Source of the DNA: Eopsaltria australis
Lineage: Eukaryota > Chordata > Aves > Passeriformes > Petroicidae
Direction: 5' to 3'
Assembly: GCA_034509425.1 (NCBI GenBank)
Contig: JAVTVJ010000292.1
Coordinates: 124,001-188,000, forward strand
DNA length: 64,000 bases
Both the position numbers and the translations under genes were made by a program. Within the stretch, counting starts at the first letter, position 1. The number at the start of each line of letters is the position of its first letter. The notes beneath the pieces are model-generated. The model made no database searches and was not told the origin of the DNA. It saw only the letters and a list, made by a program, of their open reading frames with translations. Below are positions 14,201-26,100 of this stretch, one piece after another.

Positions 14201-17200
14201 AAAGGGACAAAAGCACATCCTTCACTTGGATAAAAATAAGACCAGACCAAACACTCTCTGCTTTGGCACTGAACTTCTGTCTTGAGGCAGCAGAACAAGC
14301 CCACTCCCCTCAGCCTGGAGGAAACAGAAGTTTGCAGCACTGATTTCATCACACCAAGCCTGCTTTGCAGGAAAGTCTGCACCCACCTGTGCTCTTGCAC
14401 GCAGGTTAACTGACCTGTGGCAAATACGGTTTTTCAAAATTCTTTTACAATTTCAATGTATGCAGCAACTCAACCTTGCAATAACCTTGCGAGCAGATGA
14501 ATCCTGCCTCCAGGAGAGGCAGACTAAAGGAGTCTGCCAGAGGTGTTCAGACCAGGAGTTGGGCAGGTCAGGCAGGGAGCACTCAAATCCTGCCCACAGC
14601 CACCCACAGCACCACAGGTAGGCAAGCAAGCCTTCCCAGGCACCTCCACACTGCCAGGGAATACATGGATTATTTCAGGCACACAAGCAAAGCCCCCCAG
14701 TACCAAGAACACCCACACCACTGAGGATTACCACCACCACCAGCTGTTCAGCAGGCCCCACCAAGAGCCTCCCCACTCCAGCAGCCCCCCTCCATCACCT
14801 GGCAGGGCGTCACATTTGGTTTTTGTGACAGGCGTGGTGCAGACTCCACTGAAATCCAGAGAGTTGTCCAACATGGCATTTATTCGGCGGAATATATCCG
14901 CATTGCTGCAAGTGGAAAGTGCAGGGGCATTCGGGCTATCCCAGCAGTCTTTTATGCTCCTCACAGGATCTTCTTTCTGGTAAAAAAGAACCAGCATGTG
15001 TGTCAAACAGGCAAGTATTCAGCTTTCAACACGGAGTGGAAAGCCTGGACTGCCTCCAATATTCACATTAGCTTAGGTCTTAGCAACACTCAAACCCAAT
15101 TCTTGGCATTAAAGAAGCAGTTAAGCAAACGGGTCAGCAATTTGTCAGCACAGCACACCAGAGCAGACTGCCCATCACACACAGGTACCGAGGATGGATT
15201 TTAGACTGACAGCCCCACCAAACCAGCTGGGTTGTGAATACAGCTCCCTGCTGTTTTTCGCCAGCACATCACATCACCAGCAGAGATCTGATTAATGAGG
15301 GCGCACACCTTCTACCCCAAAATCAGTCTCCTGACACCAAGGGACAAGTGGGATGCTCGTTGTCCAGGCAGACACCACAAGGAACCACAGCAACTCCTCT
15401 TATGCACAGCAGAAGAATCACCTCACTACCCATCCCAGAGTTCTGAACAGTATCTTGGAGTGATTCAAATTAGCAGCAATCACTTCAGGTTTACAGAAAA
15501 AAAACCCAAACACTGCTTTCCAGCTGATCAAACAGCCCCAAATCCTGAGGAAAGGCAGAAGATAAAATCGTGATCTTCCCTTCAGGCAGCAGCTCCAGAC
15601 CACAAAGGTAGTTACCCCAAACAATCTCTGCTTTAGTACAACTTTCCACGGGCACAGATCCACCAGCATCAAAGTTTTGCAACCATCCTAAAACAGGATT
15701 ACCTCTTGTAAAGCTTCTGCCTGAGAAACATCAATCCCCTTCTGCACCCTGGTGCCGGTCCAGAGAACCGGGAAGAGCAGCTGCTTTCTCAGCTCTCCTC
15801 ACAAGCAGGCTCGTTCGGGAGCAGCTGCACCACATTCGAGCCTCTGACAATGTAGAGGCCTCTAAGCTTCACCGCTACCAACGTTTTGAGGCCGAGGACA
15901 GGTCTACCCGCCACCCAAAAGCCACAGCAGAACTCTGCTCCCGAACATGCTGAGCGATCGGTATTGCCGGCAATTAAGACCCGCATTAAACAGAGCAGCA
16001 GGGAGGCACAATCCCACCAGTCCCGGCCTCCGGAGCAGAATACTGGCCATTAAATCAAGTTAAATTCAAATCCAAAGAACTGAATAGCATCAAGTCTGGC
16101 AAACGAGCCCCTGCTCCTCCAACACACACCGAAGCTCTGAACTGGGCCATTTGTACCTGTCTAGAAGACAATACAGGCACCTTCTGGATGAACTTCTGCA
16201 AGTTTCAGGACTCACCTCCAGCTCTGCTTCATTCGCAAACAAGTCTGAAGCATCGAGCTGGATTTACTTTCAAATAACCTCTTACTGATCGTTGAGGAAG
16301 GCTGGTCTAAATTGACCTTCCCGTGGAGATGGGAATATTAGCCCAGCCCATGCCAGGCACTTACATTCCACCCCCCACTTCGTCATTAGACGCGCACATC
16401 CGATCCTTTTCTCAACTCCTCACCATTTAGCAACAAAGCAAAGGAAAGCCAGTCCTGGAAGTACGGGAAATAAGCTACTGAGGGCACGGTGCCTTCAGGC
16501 GGGACCTGAACAATTGCTGGAGAACTCCAGCCCGTTTAGGACTATTAGCATCTCTTCAGCGCTGACGGCTAGCATCTTTGGCTATTGAGATGCGCAGAGC
16601 TGTGCGGGGAAATCACGCTATGAAAAGCCAGTGTCCATAAAGGACACACAAGTCCTCCAACTTTATTCGAATAAAGGGAGAGATTGTCCACTGGGGCATA
16701 CGCCTGCGGGGTTTTCTCTCTCGAGGTTTTGGAGGGCGCAGCCTCCTTTTAGGCTAAACTCCCGGCTGCATGTTGCCCTCTTCCTTTCCCCATCGTCTGA
16801 GGTACCAGGAAGGTACAGCCTTCCCGAACCGCCTACCACATATTCCCCCTTTAAACAGCTCATTTTCCCCTCGAAGTTCAGAAACTCAAGACCCTTTGTG
16901 TGTTTCAGGAGTCAAACCGTCTGGGTTCTGTAATAAACCTGCGGCTCGAAGTTGGTAGAGACATTAAGAACCATTTCAAAGACGTTTTCACCCATATCCT
17001 CACCTATAGAATTGTTTGTAAAGACATGAGCACACATCTTCCCTACCAGAGCCCATCACCAGACTAGTTCCGGGACTCTGGAACATTTGAAAGAGTGAAA
17101 CAGGTAAGGCTAAAAGCGAACTGCAGGCTGAGAGAAGAGGCAGAGCACGCTTTAAGCCATCTTTATGAAGAGCAGCTGGAGTACAGAAGCTCAAATTACA

Positions 17201-20200
17201 GAAGTATTGCCAGTGATCTTTAATAAAAAGGAGTGCCGCATCAGGCTGCCTTGGCACAAGCATGAAACTCTGCATTTTACTCCTATTCCTGCAAAAGAGC
17301 CACTTACAGCAGGAGGCAAAGCTTTTCCCGAGTCGTCTGCCCTAGCGAGACAAAATAACCCGGAGAAGGCAGACGAACGCCCCACCCATTCCTTCTCATT
17401 TAGCCTCCACAACTGGCAGCACCAGTCCTGCTCCAAACAGGAACAGAAACCGGCGAGAACACAGCCAAGCCTTTCCACAGAAATCCCTTCTGCTAGAGAG
17501 CTTTTAACCCCAGACTGTCACGGATATCCTTGGGACACAGGGTAGGGGGGGACCCTGCAGCCCTGCAACCCTCCCTCCTTTGAGGAGAGCTCTGCAGGTC
17601 TCTAGAGCACGCAGAGCCCAAACCACCCCCTAGAGCCTGGAGAGGATGGTGGAAAGTCCGCAAACTGGAGAACCCACCCAAGTCCTTCCGTCTCGGAGTC
17701 AGTACCACACCTGAGGCTGCGTGCCCAGAGCCGGTGCCGCTCTATCGTTCCCAGCCAAGACGGGCAACGTGGAACTCCAAAGCCCAGGTAGGATTTGCCT
17801 TCCCTGCCCCACCTGGAAGGATTTGGCAAGTTCAACGCACTGCCTCTTCCAGGCTTCCCTGGAAGCTCTCCACACTGCAGCTACAAACTACAGATCGATT
17901 CTCTCTGCTTCCAGAGGCACCAGTCCAGCAGCTCCGGTGGGTGCTCCTGGCACCACGTGAGACACACTGGGGTGTAACCAGTGAGTGACCCAACAAATGA
18001 GCCATTCTCAGCCATTCCATCCTGCTACACCTCACAATCCCACTCCAGAGGCACAGACACAGTTTTATCAGGGGATGAACAAGTCCGTGGAGAAGCTGAC
18101 CTAGCTGACAGGTGCTTTAAAGCCACAAGGAGTCAAACACCACTTGCTAACACCTGGTAAGACACCCAGAGAAGTTTCTAGGGAAGCCCCTGGACCAGAA
18201 CCAAAGGAGAAGGGGAATTCAGTTCTCTTCAGCAGGCACATAGTGCCACAGAGCAAACGATTCTGACACTGTAGGTTAAGTCACAGGAGGTCAGGAACAC
18301 AGCATCATACACAGACACACAGCAAGATGAAGCTCAGGCAGGAGGGCACTCCTCCACATCCTGGCTCAACTAAGAACTTACATCCAAGCAGGAAAATTCA
18401 TCCCCAGAACACTGAGGTTTCAGGGAGGGCTTGAAAAGGCTCCAGACCCCTCTCACGACCCAGAAAGACACACGGAATTTAGAAAAGAAGTGCCAAGAAA
18501 CAGGGAGGAGCTCCCCTTCCCTCAGAGTAACAGAGCACCAGCAAGCCTTACCACCACGGCAGAGAGCTCCTGTTTGCCGGCTGTGCATCGGGAAGCTGGC
18601 AGGGCCCTGGAGTTCCCATCCCACCAGCCCCAAACAGACCCCACAGCCTGCAGAGTTCACCTGAAGGAGGGCACACTCCAGGCACAACCAGCAGCACTCA
18701 GTCGGTGGCACAACACACACCTGTGCAGCAAAACACCCCAAAGTTGTCCAAGGCAAGTGGAAATGAGGCACCTCCACAGCCCCGAGGTGCACACACCTGC
18801 AGGAAACCTAGAGATAATGAAATCCCAAGGCTAGGCAGAACCTGCAGCATGACAACAGCACTGGCACAGGATTAGGATAGCCTAAATCCTTAGGGAAGTC
18901 ATTAAACACAACTCTGCTGCCGGTATGGCCAAGATGTGCACAGCTTCTAGGGATGCTGCAGAGCAGGCAAGGCTCATCCACCTCAGCTACAACCCAGCCT
19001 TTGCTTTTTACATCTTCCATAGAAATCTCACCCAGGCTGATGCCCAGAGGGGTTCTTGGAGCTGTAGCTACAGCCAAGAGAGCCTTTAAACCCCAGACAA
19101 AATTTAAGATACTGCTAAAATGGTGCCCATGTCAACATAACCAAGCCAAGATGACTTCATATTTCAATGAAAGGCATCTCAGAAAATCCTTTTTTGTTGG
19201 TTATGTTTTGCTTCCCAAGTTGAAGTCAGCTACACCCGTGCAAAACTCGGCATTGGTGCAACAGTTTCCACCAAGCAACACACTCCCACCCCCAGCTCAT
19301 CCCAAAAAGGGTTAGGCAAGGCTGCACCAGCTCTCCCACCATCAGCAAGGCTAAGCCTAAGCAGCTGTCCCGGGGTTCACACTGACTAGAGACATCTTGA
19401 ATACACCTGGTTGGAATTAAGACTGGTTTTAATTCACAGGTGAGCACTGACTTCAGAACAACACTAATTTTGCCCAAATCCCTGTTTCTAAAGGCATTTC
19501 CCCATTAAGGTAGCTATTTTTTGTTTGTTTGTTTTTTTAAACAAAAAACTTTGAAGCCATCACTCACAAGCAGCTTTGTACACGAGCAATACCCACAGCT
19601 GCCTGTTGCAGCAGATTGTCGAACCTGAATAAGGTTTTAATTGGTTTAGGGAAGACTGTTCCAGTTGAGACAAACTGCAGCAAAGCAACGGGATCCTGGA
19701 GCTCTTCCCTGAGCCCAGCTCCCACCCTGTGCACAGCTGCACCCGGAGCCCCTCGCCAGCGTTCCAGGTGCCAGCACACCTTGTTAGCCCATCACACCTT
19801 GTTAGCCCATCACACAGGCACCTATAATGAGCATTAATTGGTTTCAGCTGGGAATAGCGAACCGTTAGGAAGAACTCGTTTCTCAGCAGAAGAGTCACCT
19901 TTGTCCATCCTCAAGTTAAGGACTGAGTCCCCCCTCCCCCCACCAGACACCACATGGAACTTTCAGCGTACAGTATAAGAATAAAACAGCACCTTTGGTC
20001 ACACTAAAAAAAGGCAATTTAGAAGTGTGCAAAAATACCACTTGCGTGAGTGCAAGTGCCCACTCTAGCCAAGACACACCCCACCATCCAAACCTGAGCT
20101 CAGCACCTCCAGCCCAGCTCCATCCCCCCAAAACCCCGGGAAGAGCAGAACAATAGGTTGCTACGCTAGGATCCGGTTTCCTCCGGCGCTCCCCTGAAGG

Positions 20201-20507
20201 CAGCGTGGGTCACCGGGCAGGTTCCCTGAGCCTGAGCTCCGTCAGAGCCCCCAGTCCCCCGGGGGTACCTCAGCAGCAGGATCCCCTCCAGGCCAGTCCA
20301 AAGGGGATGGGGAGCCCACGCGAGCGCTCCGACATGAAGCGGGAGAAGCCCATGCACCGCAGTCCTGAGGGCCGGCGGTTCCCATCCCCTCTCACGCCGG
20401 TAAAACAGGCGGGAACACCGAACCCCCCCCGCAGCACCGCGTGGAACCACGTGGCGGGGCGGCCTCGCGAGGCGGCACGTGCTCGCACTCACCGGCGGGA
20501 AGGCCAT
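5201..20507 (-). CDS. CPEB1: CPEB1, cytoplasmic polyadenylation element binding protein 1 (5' part, three coding exons)
   Basis: Coding exons in transcript order: 20493..20507, 14799..14976, 5201..5389; the gene continues past the left edge. Exon 1 encodes only MAFPP, starts in a strong Kozak context (CCGCCCATGG) and ends at GTGAGT. Exon 2 follows a pyrimidine tract and CAG and carries the CPEB1 signature SIKDCW...PALSTCSN...[15 protein letters not shown]. Exon 3 carries [15 protein letters not shown] and [14 protein letters not shown]. Phases join cleanly (0, then 1, then 1), giving about 127 N-terminal residues. CPEB1 binds the CPE (UUUUAU) in mRNA 3' UTRs and switches between translational repression and cytoplasmic polyadenylation in oocytes and neurons. 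The part seen is the regulatory N-terminus; the two RRMs and zinc-binding domain must lie to the left. The peptide match to vertebrate CPEB1 is strong, and CPEB2-4 do not share this N-terminus. Confidence 0.93.
5390..14798 (-). other. CPEB1 intron 2, no other gene seen
   Basis: This 9.4-kb interval lies between exons 2 and 3. It has ordinary base composition, with no long tandem array, recognisable coding exon or RNA gene. Overlapping short open frames on both strands look like chance. Confidence 0.6.
14977..20492 (-). other. CPEB1 intron 1
   Basis: This 5.5-kb first intron lies between the five-codon exon 1 and exon 2. The only repeat noted is a small 18-bp tandem duplication near 19777. 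CpG density rises only near the promoter. No other gene is supported. Confidence 0.6.
19777..19812. repeat. 18-bp direct duplication
   Basis: Two adjacent exact copies of CACCTTGTTAGCCCATCA lie in CPEB1 intron 1. It is probably replication slippage. Confidence 0.9.
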
Positions 20508-20990
20508 GGGCGGCACGGCGAGCGGGCGGGCGGTCCCGGGAGGCGGCAGAGGTGAGCCAACACGATAGCGAGGGTACCGGGAGCGGCAGGGACGCTTGCC
20601 CGGCCCGCGGCTTTTATAGGGCGGGCCGGGACAGGACGGGGGCCGGGAGGTGGGGGCGCGGAGGGAGGGGAGGGGAGGGGGCGCCGCTGAGGGGCAGGGC
20701 TGCGGCGCATGCGCACGGCGCGTGCCGGCCGCGTGGCGTCTGCCCGCCGCCATCGGCTGTTTCCCGCCACGGCCCCGCGGAGCCGCCTCGCCCCGGGCTC
20801 CGTGAGGGGACGGGGCACCCACGGGTCAATGCGCGGTCACTGGATCCAGTCAGCCCCCCGGAGGGATGGGGCGGCGGCGGCACTGCGCTGGCCGGCTTCA
20901 GCCGCCCTCCCGGGGACACCTCAGCGCCGGCAGCTCGCATGCGCGGGGTGTGACACTCGCTGAGCCCCCGCGGTGAGGGGATTGGGGTGT
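20330..20990. promoter_or_regulatory. CpG island / promoter of CPEB1
   Basis: This GC- and CpG-dense block contains the CPEB1 first exon near its centre. On the minus strand the order is GC boxes, a TATA box, about 75 nt of GC-rich leader, then the ATG at 20507. Flanking DNA on both sides is CpG-poor. The right part (from about 20845) is the first unit of a tandem repeat that continues outside the island. Limits are by eye. Confidence 0.8.
20611..20618 (-). promoter_or_regulatory. TATA box of CPEB1
   Basis: The minus strand reads TATAAAAG here, flanked upstream by a GC box (GGGCGG on plus at about 20620). A start site about 30 bp downstream would be near 20585, leaving roughly 75 nt of leader before the ATG at 20507. 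The start site is inferred, not seen. Confidence 0.6.
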
Positions 20991-22060
20991 CCTAGGCGTT
21001 AAACTGAGGTCCCCAAGGACAGGCTTAGTGTCGTCGTTTCTTTACACATGGGCTGTAGTACTCACTCAGCCCCCTCAGAGGGGATGGGACCCCTGAGTGG
21101 TTAAATCAGCCCCTCTGAGGGGTATGGGGTGGTGGTGGCACTGCGGTGCCTGGCTGTAGCCCCTCGGGGACACCTCAGTACCAGGAGTTCTCCACTCATG
21201 GGCTGTGGTGCTCACTGAACACCCCATGAGAGAATGGGACCCCTGAGGGGTTAAGTCAGCCTCTCTAAGGGAGTGGGATGGTGGTGGCAGTGCCCAGCTG
21301 GAGCCCCTCGCGGACATCTCAGCACTGGCTTTCCCATACATGAGCTGTTGTGCTTGCTAAGCCCACTCTGAGGGGAATGGGATCCCCAAGGGCTAAAATC
21401 GTGATCCCTAAGGGGTCAGCTCCTCTGAGGTACTGGAATGGTGGCAGTTCTGTGGCTCTCAGCTTCTTCAGCCTCCCCAGCAACCCGCCTCAGTGCCAGC
21501 CACTTGCCACACACAGGCTGGGTGTTCACTGAGCCCACTCTGAGGGGAATTGGACCCAAAGGGGTTAAAATGGGTTCCCCAAGGGAAATGGGGTGGTAGC
21601 AGTGCTGTGGTGTCTGGCTTTAGCCCTTCCAGAGCCCCTTTGGCTCCAGCAGCTCTCCACAAATAGGCTCCGCACTCTCTGGGCTCCCTTTGGGACAATG
21701 AGACCCCCAAGGGCTTAAATCAGTTCCCCTAAGGGGAATGGGGTGGTGGCACTGTGATGCCTGGCTGCAGCCTCCCTCCCAGGGACACTTCAGTGCTAGC
21801 AGCTCCCACACACAGGCTGTGGTGCTCACCGAGCCCTCCATGAGAGAATGGGACCCCCAAGGTCTAAAGTGAGGTACCCAAGGGCAGCCTCAGTGTGCTG
21901 GCATCTCTCCACACACAGCCTGTGGCACTCGCTGAGCCCATGAAGGGATAGGACTCCAAGGGTTAAATCAGCCTCCCTAAGGGAAATAGGATGGTGGCAT
22001 CATTGTGGCTCCCTGCTGCATCCTCCCCCCTCAAGTGCGAGGCAGCTGCAGCTCCAGCCC
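20845..22060. repeat. Degenerate tandem repeat (about 150-bp and 100-bp units) between CPEB1 and AP3B2
   Basis: Recurring landmarks are GGGACCCC..AAGGG-TTAA, a GGGGTGGTGGTGGCACTG block, GGGACACCTCAGTGCC, and CACACAGGCTGTGGTGCTCACTGAGCC. Unit starts fall at about 20985, 21086, 21236, 21379, 21551, 21700, 21850 and 21951, preceded by a partial unit from about 20847 inside the CPEB1 CpG island. Most units are 143-172 bp. Two (20985 and 21850) are about 100 bp and share the same internal deletion, so two unit types exist. It fills most of the spacer between AP3B2's 3' end and the CPEB1 promoter. Confidence 0.85.
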
Positions 22061-22800
22061 CTGTTCCTGTGGGAATGGGCTTTTCCCTGTGGAACAAGCA
22101 CTTGACACCCACTGGTTGGTGCTGCTGCTCCAGCCAGGGATTCCTCACCTGTCAGAAAACATAAAGGTGGTTTTTTCATCTCTTACCCGGAAAAAGCAGA
22201 AAGCCCCTCACCCTTTTTGTGGCAGCAGAGGCGGTTCGGGGTTCTGACCTTCCCACACGTCCTTTGCTCATCCTCTGCCTCTGATGCTGGGCCTGGCTCT
22301 GCGCTGGGCTGCAGCTTTGGAAGGAGAGAGCCAGTGCTCTCTGAAATCCCACCCAGCCCGTGCTGGGAGGAGAGATCTTAATGAAGGGTCAGATTTCCTT
22401 TTTTTTTTTGTAATCCCAGTTTGGAGATGAAAAGCCTCCCCGAGCTGGCCCCAGGAATCCCTCCAGTGACACTGCAGAACAGACCCAGCCCTGACGTAGC
22501 AGGTATTTCTGCGGTCGAAGCATGAGCAATTCTGCCTTGAATAAATAGCTGGAACCCTACCAAGACTCCTCAGATCCCTGGTCCAGCTGAGCACCTCCGG
22601 GCCCGGGGGGTTCACCCAGACGCCATGTGCCAGGTTTTCTCCAGGAGCCCCCCCTGCCAGGAGACTCTGCAAGTTTCCAGTCTCCTAAGGGATGGCTGGT
22701 CCCCTGATGTCCCCTGTGGCTGCCCTGGGGAGGCTGGCAGAACCCGGCATGGGGGGAATCTGGGGTTGATGTGCACACAGAGCAGAGGAGGGAAAGGGAG
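22061..22800. other. Spacer between the tandem repeat and the AP3B2 3' end
   Basis: This unique-looking sequence has a T-run at 22400-22410. No gene or clear regulatory site was recognised. Confidence 0.5.
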
Positions 22801-22816
22801 AAGGTTGGAGAAGAGC

Positions 22817-22822
22817 TTTATT
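22817..22822 (-). promoter_or_regulatory. AP3B2 polyadenylation signal
   Basis: AATAAA on the minus strand, 311 nt past the AP3B2 stop codon. It implies cleavage near 22800 and a 3' UTR of about 330 nt. Confidence 0.75.
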
Positions 22823-23132
22823 GGGAGATCCTGGACATAATAAATAAGGGTTACATTGGGAGATGATGGTGAGGGACAGGGGACACACTGTGCTCTGTGG
22901 AGGCTGGAACAGCTTCTGCCCTTCTAAATAGGACACTTCCCTGCATCCCATCTGCCCCATCCTGCTCCTTCCGCCCAGCAGCAAAGCCGGCCCGGGGGTC
23001 ACTGCCTTCCACCCCTTTTGGGAGCGGGGCAGGGAATAACCTGGCAGAAGTGGGGGCAGGGAGTGTTTTGGGGAGCAGAATGGGGCAGAAGGGGTGGGAG
23101 GGCAGGGCCACGGGTGCAGTAGTGCCTGGCTG

Positions 23133-26100
23133 TCAGTGTGCCAGGGCCTGGATGATGTCCTTCACCAGCATGGTACCGATGACCATCTTCTCACTGTTGA
23201 TGGTCAGCTGGGCTGTGGAGCCCTCCCGCCGCTCCAGGGTGATGAGCACCAGGCTCCCGCTTGTCACCGTCTTGGCCGCGAACCTGTTGGGTGGTGAACA
23301 CACAGCTTCAAGGCAAGCTGTCCCCTGTCACCCTCTGGTCCCATGGGATGCTCCGGTGGGGACAGGCAGGCGCCTGCCACCCATGGCCACTGTTGCATGT
23401 GGGTTCATGCAGGCTCCTCATCCTAAAGGAAGCCCTGAGTGTCCCTGCTGTGATTCGGGTGAGAACAGAGAGGTGACAGCACCTGCCTGATCCAGGTGTG
23501 GGGATGTAGCTACCTGTACTCGTTGCTGGCACCGCAGGGCACGCGGCCCACATTAGCAGCCGCGGTCACTTGCTGGACGATGGTGTGGTCACTTCGGCAT
23601 TTCTCAGGCAGCGTCAGCTTCTCTGTGATCTCGCTCATTCCCATCAGCTTCCCTACAGCAAGTAACAGAGGCACTGCCCATCTCTGGCCACGCACCGTGC
23701 TGTGCCCTGCTTTGACATGCTCAAAGCAAGCCCCTCCAGCTCCCTGTGTTCAAGCTCCCCATGACATCCTGAGCTGGCTGCTCTGCTTGCTCTTGATTCA
23801 GGATTCAGTGGATTTGGGAAAATCCTTCATAACCTTTCCTGAGTTCATCCCCATGTCCCTGCCTGGTGGCAGCAGCCATGTCCTTGGGGATGAGCTCCTC
23901 TGGACAGTGGCAGCAATGGGGTCAGGTGCTGCAGGGCACCATGCACCCCCCACTCAACACAGGCCCCATCCATGGGGCAGGGTGGGGATGTTCTGCTCCA
24001 GGAGCATGGGGACACAAGGCTTCACTCACCGGACACAGTTCTGGGAGCACAAGGGGTGGCATGAGCGCTTCACGCTTTTTGGGGACCCAGCAAGGCCACC
24101 CTAGCACCAGGGTGGTCACCCCAGCCCACAGGCTGGGGGTGCAGGAGGGGGTGAGGGGAGCAGAGCTAATCTAGGGGCCAGCTGAGCAGCCACTTACCCT
24201 CACCCGGCCATGCCAGGTGTTCTAGGGCCACAGCGAGGGCGGCAGAGGGGACAAAATTGGGGGTGAATGTCAGCGGTGGGGGTCCTTGCAGCACCCTGTC
24301 CCCATCCCTGACCCCACTCACCCTGCTCCTTCTTGAACTCGTTCTCGCTCATGAAGACAGGGGCCATGAGCTCCCCCACGGGCGGCTGGATGGAGACGTA
24401 GAACTGGCGTGTGTGGGTACTGGGGAGACAGGCGGGTGAGAGGGGGATGTGCTCAGAGTATGTCCCCTCTCCATGTCCTGCTTCTCATCCCTGTCCTGAG
24501 CAGGGGTGACCAGGGGAAGCTGTGGCACAAAAGGGCTCAGGAATGGGGGGAGCCTGTCATGGTGCTGGTGCTGCCTCCTTGTCCCCTGCAGGGAGGGCTG
24601 TGCATTTCCTGCTGTCCCCTGACCACCCCATGCCCATCCAAGTGTCTCTTCCCTAAAAGGACTCTGGTGCCTGTCCTGCTGTCATCCATCCCCTGGGATA
24701 CCCCATGCCCTGTTCCTGCTGTCCCCTGCTATGTGAAGGGATGTTGATACCTATCCCACTTTCCCCATCTCTGGACCACCTGATGCCCTGATCCCTGGGG
24801 ACACCCATCCTGCCCTGCCCAGCGCCAGATGCTCACCACAGCTGGAAGTTTGCCGCCTGGGTGGAGTCACAGAAGTCGATGCCCATCACCACGCTGGCTG
24901 TGTCCCCTGGTGCCAGGTGCTCTGGAACCACAGGGCTGCCACTACAACCCACATTCCCACCCAACCACTGTCCCCATTCTCCCACAGCATCATTGCCATG
25001 CTGTGCCATGCCATACCAATCTCAGGGAACTCCTGTATCCTCATGCCAGAGAGTGGCTTGGGTTCGCTGACTCGCAGGTTCTTCACCTCGGTGTCAGTGT
25101 TGTTGGAGATCTGGATCTGGACGGCCACCATGTGGGGGTCGCTCGGGAAGGGCCGGCGGCTGAAGCAGTACTCAACCGCAAGCCCCTCGCCTGCCATGCG
25201 GTGCAGCAGCTCGTAGGTCTTCACTGCACTGAATGCCGGGCTCAGCAGCTGCACCAGGGGACAGTGGGGGCTGCTGAGGGCTCCCTGCAACCCCTGCGGG
25301 TGGCAGAGGGCCCAGGAGCCCCCACAGGTGACAGGGGGCCTGGGACCCCCCCAGGGAGGGCATGGGGGACACTTACGGTGGGTGTCAGGGAAGTGTCAGT
25401 GAGAGTGAGACCCTCCAGGTCGGTCACCAGGCTGGTGGAGATGATGCTGCTGGAGGGCATGGGCTGAGGAGGAGGGGGAGTGACTGCAGGGTGGGGAGGG
25501 AGGAGGAAAGGGTTACTAGAGCTCATAGCCCCATGAAGACAGACGTGGTGGCATAGCCCCATGGGGACACCCACATGGGGACAATTCTAATGGCTCAGCT
25601 CCATGGGAACAATGGCATGGGGACAGCCCTGGTGGCACAGCTCCATGGGAACAACCACATGGAGACAGACATGTGGGGACAGCCCTGGTGGCACAGTCCC
25701 ATGGGGACAACCACACAGGGACAGGCCCAGTGGCACAGCTCCATAGGGACAAGCACATGGGGACAGCCTCATGGGGATAGCCCCATGGGGACAGCCATGT
25801 GGGGACAGCCATGTAGGGACAGCTCTGGTGGCATAGCCCCATGGGGAGAGCCACACAAGGACAGCCCAGTGGCACAGCTCCATTGGTATAGACGCAACCC
25901 TGTAGGCTGTCCCTGTGCACAGCCACATGGGGACAATCCCATAGGCACAGCTGCCTGTCCCACAGCCATCCTCTGGGGACAAGGACCCCTCACCACACCT
26001 GTCCTTGTCCCAGCTCTGCAGCTCCCAAAGGATGCATGGAATCCCGATCACCTTGGGGTTGAGTGCTCATGCCTCAGTTTCCCTACCACCACCACCACGG

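Noticed and set aside
20166..20822. 218-codon minus-strand open frame in the CPEB1 CpG island
   Set aside because: GC-rich DNA lacks stops. Only MAFPP, ending at GTGAGT, fits the next CPEB1 exon in phase.
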